Positions 9,659-18,498 of a stretch of 64,000 bases of DNA are shown here, in pieces. Both the position numbers and the translations under genes were made by a program. The DNA comes from Rhodanobacteraceae bacterium (GTDB lineage Bacteria; Pseudomonadota; Gammaproteobacteria; Xanthomonadales; Rhodanobacteraceae), in assembly GCA_004299555.1 (NCBI GenBank), contig SCQU01000002.1, positions 34,051 to 98,050 of the forward strand, given 5' to 3'. The notes beneath the pieces were generated by a model, which searched no databases, had not been told where the DNA came from, and was given only the letters and a program-made list of their open reading frames with translations. Numbering within the stretch: the first letter of the stretch is position 1; every line of letters starts with the position of its first letter.

Positions 9659-10945
9659 CTATGGCCGTTCCATGATCGCGACGGTACCCATCCCGCCAGC
9701 GGTGCAGATCGAAATCAACCCGCGCCCCGAACCTTTTTGCGCCAGCAGCTTTGCCAGTGTGGCGACGATGCGCGCACCGGTCGCCGCGAAGGGATGGCCG
9801 GTCGCGAGGCTCGATCCGTTGACGTTGATCCGGGCGGGGTCGATCGCGCCCAGCGGCGCGTCCAGGCCCAGCCGGCGCTTGCAATAGTCCGCCGATTCCC
9901 ACGCGCGCAGCTGGCACAATACCTGCGCCGCGAAGGCTTCGTGGATTTCGTAGAAGTCGAAGTCCTGGAATTTCACGCCGGCGCGCGCCAGCATCCGCGG
10001 TACCGCGATGGTGGGCGCCATCAGCAAGCCTTCGCCATGCACGAAATCGACGCCTGCGACGCCGGCTGCGGTGAGGTAGGCAAGGATCGGCAGGCCGCGG
10101 GACTTGGCCCAGTCTTCGCTCGCCAGCAGCACGGCGGCCGCGCCGTCGGACAAGGCCGAGGAGTTGCCCGCGGTCAGCGTGCCCTGCCCCGAGGTCTTGT
10201 CAAACGCCGGCTTCAAGGCCCCAAGTTTTTCAAGCGTCGTGTCCGGACGCAGCAGGTTGTCGCGCTTGACGTTGCGAAACGGCACGACGAGATCGTCAAA
10301 GAATCCGGCGGCATACGCGGCGGCCAGCTTGCGGTGGCTGCCGAGTGACCATTGGTCCTGTTCGGCGCGGCCGATCTTCCATTCGCGCGCCATCTTTTCG
10401 CAGTGCTGGCCCATCGACAGGCCCGTGCGCGGTTCCACCACGCCCGGCACCTGGGGCTTCAGCTCGCGCAGGTGAAAGCCGCGCGTCGCGGCACGCACTT
10501 TCTGGCCGAAGGTCCGCGCACGATTCAAGTCAAGCAGGCGTTGCTGCAGACGGTGGGAGTAGGTCAGCGGTACCTGGCTGGTCGTATCCGACCCGCCGCC
10601 GATGCCGGCTTCGATCTGCCCCGTCGCAATTTTTTGCGCGACGAGGATCGCGTTGTCGAGCGAGGTGCCGCAGGCGCGCGCCGTGGTGATGCCGGGTGTG
10701 GTCAGCGCGAGGCCCGAGGATTGCGCCGCTTCGCGCGCAAGGTTCCAGTCGGCCGGGTGTTTCATCACCGCACCGAACGCGACTTCGCCCAGTTCCACGC
10801 CCTCAAGGCCGAACTTCTCGACCAGCGCGCCCAGCACCTTGACCGACAGGCCGAAGTTGCCAAGGTCGGCGTATGCGGTATCGCGCTTGCAGAATGGAAT
10901 GCGTATGCCGCCAAGGACGGCGACGCGGCGGGTCTGTGGGTTCAT
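9659..10945 (-). CDS. Acetyl-CoA acetyltransferase (thiolase), FadI-like
   Basis: This 428-residue thiolase should catalyse thiolytic cleavage or condensation of 3-ketoacyl-CoA. The nucleophilic cysteine lies in ARACGTS at residue 92. The second catalytic pair is GHPFAATGAR and the C-terminal CTAGGMG. Length and the CGTS variant of the usual CASS loop point to the FadI/acetyl-CoA acyltransferase branch. I chose ATG 10945, giving MNPQTRRVAV, over a GTG-type start 51 bases upstream because it matches the family N-terminus. A thioesterase-like gene diverges 98 bases away. No fadJ-type partner is present in the window. Confidence 0.88.
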   Translation of the reverse strand: MNPQTRRVAVLGGIRIPFCKRDTAYADLGNFGLSVKVLGALVEKFGLEGVELGEVAFGAVMKHPADWNLAREAAQSSGLALTTPGITTARACGTSLDNAILVAQKIATGQIEAGIGGGSDTTSQVPLTYSHRLQQRLLDLNRARTFGQKVRAATRGFHLRELKPQVPGVVEPRTGLSMGQHCEKMAREWKIGRAEQDQWSLGSHRKLAAAYAAGFFDDLVVPFRNVKRDNLLRPDTTLEKLGALKPAFDKTSGQGTLTAGNSSALSDGAAAVLLASEDWAKSRGLPILAYLTAAGVAGVDFVHGEGLLMAPTIAVPRMLARAGVKFQDFDFYEIHEAFAAQVLCQLRAWESADYCKRRLGLDAPLGAIDPARINVNGSSLATGHPFAATGARIVATLAKLLAQKGSGRGLISICTAGGMGTVAIMERP

Positions 10946-11043
10946 GCGCTTGCGCCTCGTGTAGGACTTCGGCAAGGCTAGCGCACTTGCAGCCACGCCG
11001 CCGGTTGCGGCCGGCGCGCCCGCGGCGGCATTAAACTAGCCTG

Positions 11044-11880
11044 ATGCCTGTCGCAGACAATCTCCACCTCGGTCACGCCGGTGAGGCGTACCCCGATGCC
11101 TTTTATGTGCGGCGTGACGCCGCCGGATTTGTTTCCACGTTGCACGCGCAGGGCGCTTGGCAGCCCGGCGAGCAGCACCTTGCGCCCGCGTCGGGCCTGG
11201 TCATGGCCGAGGTCGAGCGCCGCCTGCCAAGCGACAAGCTGGTGTCGCGCGCGTCCTTCGATGTGCTCGGGGTCATCCAGTCCGGCGAGTTCACCATCGA
11301 CGTCCACGTGCTGCGGCCCGGGCGCTCCATCGAGTTGATCGAGGCGAGCATGCGCCACGGCGACAGGACGAGCATTCGCGCACGCATCTGGCGCCTCGCG
11401 GCGAGCGACACGACGCGCATTGCCGGCTGCGAGTGGGAGCCGCTGCCGCCGCCCGGGGCGATGCCGCCGCTCGTGTTCTCGACGGTCTGGGGTGGCGGTT
11501 TCATCACCGCGCTGGAAGCGCGCCAGACCGCCGATACCCGCCCGGGGCGCGGACGCAGCTGGCTGCGCACGCGTTATCCGTTGGTGGCGGGCGAGCCCGA
11601 TCCGCCGGTCGCGGGCTTCCTCAAGCTCGTCGACACGGCCAACGGACTGGCCGTGCGCGAGCGTCCCGGCAGCGTGTTCTTCGCCAATGTGGATCTGACG
11701 GTGCATTTCCTGCGCCCGCCCGAAGCCGGCTGGGTGGGCTTTGATACCCGCGTCAACTTTGGCCCGACGGGACTCGGTGAGACCGCATCGGTCCTGAGCG
11801 ACATCCACGGGCCCGTGGGTACCGCGGCGCAGAGCCTAACCGTGCGCGTAGGCGAGGATTGGCCCGGCAAGGCACGTTGA
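11044..11880 (+). CDS. Thioesterase-like (double hot-dog) protein
   Basis: This 278-residue cytoplasmic protein resembles the acyl-CoA thioesterase-like superfamily with two hot-dog halves. The N-terminal half carries LVMAEVERRLP and the strand pattern FTIDVHVLRPGRSIELIEASM, typical of the helix and strands of a hot-dog fold. The C-terminal half has VDLTVHFLRPPEAGWVGFDT and GLGETASVLSD. The substrate is unknown. Position next to a thiolase on the opposite strand suggests fatty acyl-CoA metabolism, but that is inference. It converges on the LysR gene. Confidence 0.75.
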   Translation: MPVADNLHLGHAGEAYPDAFYVRRDAAGFVSTLHAQGAWQPGEQHLAPASGLVMAEVERRLPSDKLVSRASFDVLGVIQSGEFTIDVHVLRPGRSIELIEASMRHGDRTSIRARIWRLAASDTTRIAGCEWEPLPPPGAMPPLVFSTVWGGGFITALEARQTADTRPGRGRSWLRTRYPLVAGEPDPPVAGFLKLVDTANGLAVRERPGSVFFANVDLTVHFLRPPEAGWVGFDTRVNFGPTGLGETASVLSDIHGPVGTAAQSLTVRVGEDWPGKAR

Positions 11881-11929
11881 CCCAGCCGCGGGGGGCGGGG
11901 GCTCAAGGCGCCTGGCGCACGGGGCGGTG

Positions 11930-12889
11930 TCACCGGCCGCGCGTTTGGGCCGACGCGGTTTTACGCTGGTTTGCGGGTGGCGCCGCGTTCCGCACGGCTT
12001 CCTGCAGCAGTTGCACCAGCCGCTGCACCCCCGGCCCCGCGCTGTCGGGGTTGGCGACGACGAGGTAGAGCTCGGCAAAGCGCTCGCCGCCCTCGCGCAG
12101 CGGCAGGCGCTTCAAGGCCCCCGCGGCAAGCTCGGCACGGATGGTGTCTTCGGGATACCAGGCAAATCCTTGGCCCATGCAGGTAGCGCGGATCGACGTT
12201 GCCTTGTGGCTGACCGTCCAGCGCTCCTCGGCGCCGAGCCAGCCGGCGTCGTGCTTGCGTCCGGGACTGGAATCGCGAATCACCAGCTGGCGGTAATGGA
12301 GCAGGTCCTGGTGCGTGAGCGCACGCTTGAGCTGGTGCAGCGGATGGCCGGGTGCCGCGACGGCGACAAAACGCAGCCGCAGCAGCGGATCACCGAGAAA
12401 ACCCTGCGGAATGATGGGACCGATCGCGAGCTCCACGCGGTGGTCGGTCAGCGCCTGTTCGGTGCCGCCAAGCACCGTCTCGAACAGCTCGATCCGGATC
12501 GCGGGTTGCTCGGCGGCGAAGCGGCCGAGGCATTCCAGCAGCAGCCAGGTGGGGAACATCGTGTCCACGGCCAGGCGGATTTCCGATTCCCATCCCTGGG
12601 CCAGGCGTCCGGCGGAGCCTTCCAGCGCCGCCGCGGCTTCCAGCAGCGCACCCGCGCGCCGGTACAACAGCTGGCCGACCGGCGTCAGGACGGCCTTGCG
12701 ACCCTTGATCTCGAACGCCTTGATGCTCAGCACCCGTTCGAGCTTCTGCACCGCGTAGGTGACCGCTGACTGGCTTTTGTGCAGCGCCTGGGCCGCCTGC
12801 GCGTAACCACCGGCGTCCACCACGGCCTGCAGGGCGCGCCATTGGTCAAGCGCGACGCGCGGGGTTGGTGGCTGATGGGTCGTTGACAT
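11930..12889 (-). CDS. LysR-family transcriptional regulator
   Basis: This 319-residue regulator has an N-terminal winged HTH (residues about 14-72, with AQAALHKSQSAVTYAVQKLE as recognition region) and a C-terminal periplasmic-binding-like effector domain. It is divergent from wrbA-DoxX-pirin across 106 bases that contain a perfect inverted repeat, the usual LysR arrangement. It most likely controls that redox set and itself. The effector is unknown but may be a quinone or electrophile, judging from the neighbours. Confidence 0.9.
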   Translation of the reverse strand: MSTTHQPPTPRVALDQWRALQAVVDAGGYAQAAQALHKSQSAVTYAVQKLERVLSIKAFEIKGRKAVLTPVGQLLYRRAGALLEAAAALEGSAGRLAQGWESEIRLAVDTMFPTWLLLECLGRFAAEQPAIRIELFETVLGGTEQALTDHRVELAIGPIIPQGFLGDPLLRLRFVAVAAPGHPLHQLKRALTHQDLLHYRQLVIRDSSPGRKHDAGWLGAEERWTVSHKATSIRATCMGQGFAWYPEDTIRAELAAGALKRLPLREGGERFAELYLVVANPDSAGPGVQRLVQLLQEAVRNAAPPANQRKTASAQTRGR

Positions 12890-12900
12890 TGATTTGGTTT

Positions 12901-12949
12901 ATTGATTGATCCAAGCAGAATTGTGGACTTTTATATCGAATCAATCAAT
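12901..12949. promoter_or_regulatory. Inverted repeat between LysR gene and wrbA
   Basis: A perfect 10-base inverted repeat, ATTGATTGAT at 12901-12910 and ATCAATCAAT at 12940-12949, flanks an AT-rich 29-base centre. It lies in the divergent promoter region 46 bases before the wrbA start and 12 bases before the LysR start. Position and symmetry fit an operator for the adjacent LysR protein, although the spacing is wider than a single T-N11-A site. It could also be two half-sites for separate dimers. Confidence 0.5.
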
Positions 12950-12995
12950 CATAGACTGGTGCCTGACGAGTTGACGTTCACTGCAGGAGACGGAC

Positions 12996-13628
12996 ATGGC
13001 AAAGGTTTTGGTGCTCTACTACAGCACCTGGGGACACATCGAGCAGTTGGCCGAAGCCGAAGCCGACGGCGCGCGCGGCGCAGGCGCGAAGGTCGCGATC
13101 CGGCGGGTGCCCGAGCTGGTGCCGGCGGCGGTGGCCGAGAAGGCCTACTACAAGCTCGACCAGCGCGCGCCGCTCGCGACGGTCACCGAGCTTGTGGACT
13201 ACGACGCCATCATCTTTGGCACCCCGACGCGCTTCGGCAACGTCGCGGCGCAGATGCGCAACTTCCTCGACCAGACCGGTGGCCTGTTTGCCGCCAGCAA
13301 ACTCGCGGGCAAGGTGGGTGCGGTGTTCACCAGTTCCGGCCAGCAGCATTGGGGACAGGAAAGCACGATCCTGTCCTTCCATCACCTGCTGTTCCATCAC
13401 GGTTTCGTGGTGGTGGGCGTGCCGCCCGCGACGCCGGGCCTGCACGTGCTGGACGAAGTGACGGGCGGTTCGCCCTACGGCGCCAGCACCATCGCCGGTG
13501 CGGACGGTTCACGCCAGCCGAGCGCGAATGAACTGGATATTGCGCGCGCGCAGGGCGCCTATGTTGCCCGTGTAGCCGCCAGGCTGGCGGCGCAGCCCGT
13601 GCCGGAACTGGCCGACGCGGCGGCCTGA
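12996..13628 (+). CDS. wrbA: NAD(P)H:quinone oxidoreductase WrbA
   Basis: This 210-residue flavodoxin-like FMN enzyme reduces quinones by two electrons, avoiding semiquinone radicals. It has the FMN phosphate loop YYSTWGHI at residues 8-15, the TPTRFGN motif, DQTGGLF and the conserved [10 protein letters not shown] segment, with length close to the family's 198-200. GGAGA lies upstream of ATG 12996. It leads a tandem set with a DoxX protein and pirin under a divergent LysR gene, which suggests response to quinones or oxidative stress. Confidence 0.93.
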   Translation: MAKVLVLYYSTWGHIEQLAEAEADGARGAGAKVAIRRVPELVPAAVAEKAYYKLDQRAPLATVTELVDYDAIIFGTPTRFGNVAAQMRNFLDQTGGLFAASKLAGKVGAVFTSSGQQHWGQESTILSFHHLLFHHGFVVVGVPPATPGLHVLDEVTGGSPYGASTIAGADGSRQPSANELDIARAQGAYVARVAARLAAQPVPELADAAA

Positions 13629-13660
13629 GCCGCCGCCGCGCTTGCCTGCGGGACACCGGC

Positions 13661-14083
13661 ATGGCCACCGCAAGCCTGCGCGATCCCGTATTCCACGCGG
13701 CCGATCTTGTCGGTCGCGTAGGCCTGATCGTGCTCGATTTCACCGCCGGCGTCGGCAAGGTCGTGGGCTACGCCGGCACCGCGGCGTACATGACGGCCCG
13801 TCGGGTGCCGGGAATCTTGCTGCCGCTGGTCATCCTCACGGAGCTGGCGGGCAGCGTACTGATCGTCCTGGGCTGGCACACGCGGTTGGTCGCGTTCCTG
13901 CTGGCCGGCTTTACCTTGTTGACCCTGATCTTCTTCCATTTTCCGTTCCACGGAGACAGCGGGCGGATCATCTTCTTTGCCGAACTCGCGGCGGCCGGCG
14001 GCTTTCTGGTGTTGGTGGGCCACGGTGCCGGCGGCTGGAGGCTTGACGCGCGCCGTGTGAATCGGCGGCAAGCCGTGGCCTGA
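13661..14083 (+). CDS. DoxX-family membrane protein
   Basis: This 140-residue protein has about four membrane segments: near residues 15-32, 44-65, 70-90 and 107-125. It also has the DoxX-type ILTELAGSVLIVLGWHTR stretch, which includes the acidic and small residues typical of the family. DoxX proteins are linked to quinone- or thiosulfate-related redox chemistry, but the activity of this subgroup is not established. It lies 32 bases after wrbA and before pirin, so it is probably co-transcribed with both. Confidence 0.8.
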   Translation: MATASLRDPVFHAADLVGRVGLIVLDFTAGVGKVVGYAGTAAYMTARRVPGILLPLVILTELAGSVLIVLGWHTRLVAFLLAGFTLLTLIFFHFPFHGDSGRIIFFAELAAAGGFLVLVGHGAGGWRLDARRVNRRQAVA

Positions 14084-14144
14084 GGGCCTGCGGTGGCGGG
14101 TGGCGCCCGCCGGTTCAACCCAGTATTTCGGAGGACTCCTTATT

Positions 14145-14846
14145 ATGTTCACGCTTCGGGCAGCGGCCGAGCGCGGCCGCTCGAATCTTGGCTGGCTCGA
14201 CAGCCGGCATACGTTTTCATTTTCGAACTACCACGATCCCGCGCACATGGGGTTTGGCACGCTGCGCGTCCTCAATGAGGATCGCGTGGCGCCGGGCCAG
14301 GGTTTCGCCACCCATTCGCATCGCGACATGGAAATCCTTTCGTGGGTGCTGGAGGGCGCACTGGAGCACAAGGACAGCCTGGGTATCGGGGCGGTGATCC
14401 GGCCGGGCGAGTTGCAGCGGATGAGCGCCGGCACCGGGGTCACCCATTCCGAGTTCAATGCCTCGGCCGTAGCGCCGGTGCACTTTTTGCAGATCTGGCT
14501 GTTGCCCGACACGCAAGGCCTGGCGCCGGGTTACGCGCAGCGCGTCTTCACGGCCGGCGAGTTGCGCGATCAGCTACGGCCGATTGCGTCTGGCGACGGT
14601 CGCGAGGGTTCGGTGACCGTCCACCAGGACGTGGTCGTCTACGCCGCACGGCTTGGGGCCGGGGTCGCCGTGGCGCATGTCCCGGCGGCCGCCCGGCGCG
14701 TGTGGTTGCAGGTGGCGCGCGGGGCGGTCGAGGTCGATGGCCGGGTCTTCAACGCCGGCGACGGGCTGGCGTGGGTGCGGCCGGCGCGCGTCACGCTGCG
14801 CGCGCGCGAGGCGGCGGAAGTGCTGCTGTTTGACCTGGCGGCGTAG
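14145..14846 (+). CDS. Pirin family protein (YhhW-like)
   Basis: This 233-residue double-cupin protein has the pirin metal site: His in ATHSHRDME, a further His a few residues on, and His/Glu in GTGVTHSEF. Related bacterial YhhW shows quercetin 2,3-dioxygenase activity. The physiological substrate here is unknown. ATG 14145 follows a strong GGAGGA ribosome-binding site at about 14130 and gives the family's MFTLRAAAERG start. It is the last gene of the wrbA-DoxX-pirin set. Confidence 0.9.
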   Translation: MFTLRAAAERGRSNLGWLDSRHTFSFSNYHDPAHMGFGTLRVLNEDRVAPGQGFATHSHRDMEILSWVLEGALEHKDSLGIGAVIRPGELQRMSAGTGVTHSEFNASAVAPVHFLQIWLLPDTQGLAPGYAQRVFTAGELRDQLRPIASGDGREGSVTVHQDVVVYAARLGAGVAVAHVPAAARRVWLQVARGAVEVDGRVFNAGDGLAWVRPARVTLRAREAAEVLLFDLAA

Positions 14847-14854
14847 GCGCTGGC

Positions 14855-14873
14855 ACGGCCCTGGACGGGCCGT
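14855..14873. terminator. Hairpin between convergent pirin and acetyltransferase genes
   Basis: ACGGCCC and GGGCCGT form a perfect 7-bp stem around a 5-base loop in the 35 bases between two converging genes. There is no clear T tract on either side. It may act as a bidirectional, weak terminator or end-protecting hairpin. Confidence 0.4.
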
Positions 14874-14881
14874 CGCCTGGC

Positions 14882-15343
14882 TCAGGCTCGCCGCGTGAAA
14901 ACGCGGTTGAGCATCTGGTAGGGCTCGGCGGTCATGCCAAGCGCGGCGTAGGTCGCTTGCGCACGCGCGTTGTGCTGCTCGACGTAGAGCCGCAGGCCGA
15001 CCGCGCCGGCCGCCTGCGCGCGCTGCTCCACCGCTGCGTACAGCGCACGGAATACGCCGTGGCGGCGCGCGGCGGGCGCCACATACACACTCTGGATCCA
15101 CCACCAGTCGCCGTCGCGCCAGTCGCTCCATTCGTGGGTGATCAACAGGCACCCCGCAAGGGCACCGTCGCGTTCGGCGATGAGGTAGAACCCGCGGTGC
15201 GGATCGTCGAATACGGCGCGCGCGCCGCGCAAGAGCACATCGCGGTCGAGCGTCTTGCGTTCGGTCTCCTGCGCCATCGCCGCGTTGCAGTCGGCGAGGA
15301 AGTTGGTGTCGGCAAGGGTCGCGGCGCGAATGGTGATGCACAT
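14882..15343 (-). CDS. GNAT-family N-acetyltransferase
   Basis: This 153-residue protein has the GNAT fold. A beta-strand DWWWIQSVYVAP leads into the acetyl-CoA loop ARRHGVFRALY, where the usual R-x-x-G-x-G/A is slightly altered. The later YVEQHNARAQATYAALGM is the motif B tyrosine region. The acceptor is unknown. It starts six bases after ntrC stops, so it is probably transcribed from the ntrB-ntrC operon, which does not by itself prove a role in nitrogen metabolism. Confidence 0.85.
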   Translation of the reverse strand: MCITIRAATLADTNFLADCNAAMAQETERKTLDRDVLLRGARAVFDDPHRGFYLIAERDGALAGCLLITHEWSDWRDGDWWWIQSVYVAPAARRHGVFRALYAAVEQRAQAAGAVGLRLYVEQHNARAQATYAALGMTAEPYQMLNRVFTRRA

Positions 15344-15349
15344 GGTGGG

Positions 15350-16758
<1,409 letters not shown>

Positions 16759-16762
<4 letters not shown>

Positions 16763-17781
16763 GGCGTGGCCCCTGCCGGGTGCGGGTGGCGCGGCAGCAG
16801 CAGGATGAAGCACGACCCGGTGCTGCGCCGTTGCCAGGTCAGCTCGCCACCGTGCTCGCGTGCGATTTCCCGCGCCAGCGCGAGGCCGAGGCCCGAGCCG
16901 TCGGCACGGCCGGAAACCAGCGGCTCGAACAGCGTCGCGGCGAGCGCTTCGGGTACGCCCTCGCCGTCGTCTTCGACCTCGATCCTGAGTGCGGGTATGC
17001 GCTGGCCACGCGCATCGCGCCAGCCGGCTTCCGCGCGGCTGCGCAGGGTGAGGTGCTGCGCGTTGGCTTCAACCGCATTGCGCGTGAGGTTCACCACCGC
17101 CTGCAGCAGGCGCTCCGGGTCGCCGTGCCACGCCGGCAGGCTGGGGTCGTAGTCGCGCGTGATGGCGACGTCGGCGCGCTCGACCTGCAGCAATTCGGCG
17201 GCGCGCTCAAGCACCGCGTGCAGGTTCACCGCGCGCGGTGCCATCAGGCTGCGACTGCCGAGCAGGCGTTCGGCGAGCGTGGCAAGCCGCGCGGCTTCGG
17301 TCGTGATCAACCGCGCCAGATCGCGCTGGCGGCCGCCGCCCGCGTCCCGTGCCAACAATTGCGCGGCCCCGGCGATGGCGGCAAGTGGATTGCGGACTTC
17401 GTGGGCAAAGCCGCGCAGGGTTTCCGATGTGCGCGCCGCGTGGGCCGGCGGTGTGGCCGGATACACTTCGACCAGGACCCCGTCGGCGCACGGCGTGAAG
17501 ACAAAATCCAGCCGCGCTTCGTGTCCCGGCAACGCGCACACGGCGATGTCGTTCCACCTGCGGGCGTGTCCCTGCGCAAGGGCGCGCCGGGCCAGTGCGT
17601 GCAGCTGCGCGCCGTCCGGCTTCAACGCCGCCAGGGTTTGTCCGTGCAGGCGGGAACGTCCAAAACCGGTGTGTTCGGCGAACGCGGCGTTGAGGTCGGC
17701 GATCCGCAACGACGCGTCGAGCCGCGCCACGCCCGTCGCGAGCAGTGCGAACAGGTCGGTATCCGCGTTGGTGCGTGCCAT
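16759..17781 (-). CDS. ntrB: Nitrogen sensor kinase/phosphatase NtrB
   Basis: This 340-residue cytoplasmic sensor kinase phosphorylates and dephosphorylates NtrC under PII control. It has an N-terminal PAS-like domain and an H-box FAHEVRNPLA with the phospho-histidine at H127. The ATP-binding domain has an NAVEANA N-box and the G2 box GSGLGLALA. There are no membrane segments, as expected for NtrB. It overlaps ntrC by four bases. In many relatives glnA lies directly upstream. Here a DUF2075 gene and alkB intervene. Confidence 0.93.
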
Positions 17782-17818
17782 TGCACCAATTTAGTGCAGC
17801 GCGCGTCCGCCAGCAAGC

Positions 17819-18496
17819 TCAGCGCGCGACCCGGAAGGTCAGATTGAAGCGACGGTTGCCAGTCAGTGGATGCACGTCATCCTTGATCGGCAGAACGCCG
17901 TGATAGCGCATCCGCGACGGACCGCCCCATACCACCACGTCGCCATGCGCGAGTGGAATGCGGCGCTCGCGATCCGCGCGCGCGAGCCCGCCCCACCGGA
18001 ACGTCGCCGGCAGGCCCAACGATACCGACACGATCGGTGCGCGGCGATCGTGTTCGTCGTGATCCCGGTGCAGGGTCAGGCGGGTGCCGACCTCGTAGCG
18101 ATTGATGAGGCATACGTCGGGCGTGTAGTCGGCAAAACCGCCGGCGGACGCCGCGCGCCGCGCCAGGTCAGCAAACAGATCGGGAATGGGCGGCCACGCC
18201 CTGCCCGTCTCCGGATCGACTTCGGTGTAGCGATAACCGCGGCGATCGCTGAACCAGCCGACCGCACCGCAGTTGGTCATCGCCACCGACATCGTTTTGC
18301 CGCCGGGCGTTACGAGATGGCGAAAGGGCGAAACGGCAGCGATCCGCTCGACTTCGGCCAGCAAGTCCGTGGCGACGTCCAGCGCGAACCCCCTAAGCAC
18401 CCATGCGCCGGAAGACAATTCCTCGCGGGTGCGTGGTGGCGGGGTTGCATGAAACAGCGACAACGTGGCGGGGATCGTGGCCAGCATGGAAACCAT
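17819..18496 (-). CDS. alkB: DNA oxidative demethylase AlkB
   Basis: This 225-residue Fe(II)/2-oxoglutarate dioxygenase removes 1-methyladenine and 3-methylcytosine lesions from DNA and RNA. It follows Escherichia coli AlkB along most of its length: SPFRHLVTPGGKTMSVAMTN, the iron ligands HRD in TLHRDHDEHD, a distal His in RMRYHGV, and the arginines of RRFNLTFR that bind 2-oxoglutarate. ATG 18496 or 18487 could be used. It starts two bases after the DUF2075 gene stops, so both are probably co-translated. No ada gene is nearby. Confidence 0.92.
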   Translation of the reverse strand: MVSMLATIPATLSLFHATPPPRTREELSSGAWVLRGFALDVATDLLAEVERIAAVSPFRHLVTPGGKTMSVAMTNCGAVGWFSDRRGYRYTEVDPETGRAWPPIPDLFADLARRAASAGGFADYTPDVCLINRYEVGTRLTLHRDHDEHDRRAPIVSVSLGLPATFRWGGLARADRERRIPLAHGDVVVWGGPSRMRYHGVLPIKDDVHPLTGNRRFNLTFRVAR

Positions 18497-18498
18497 CG

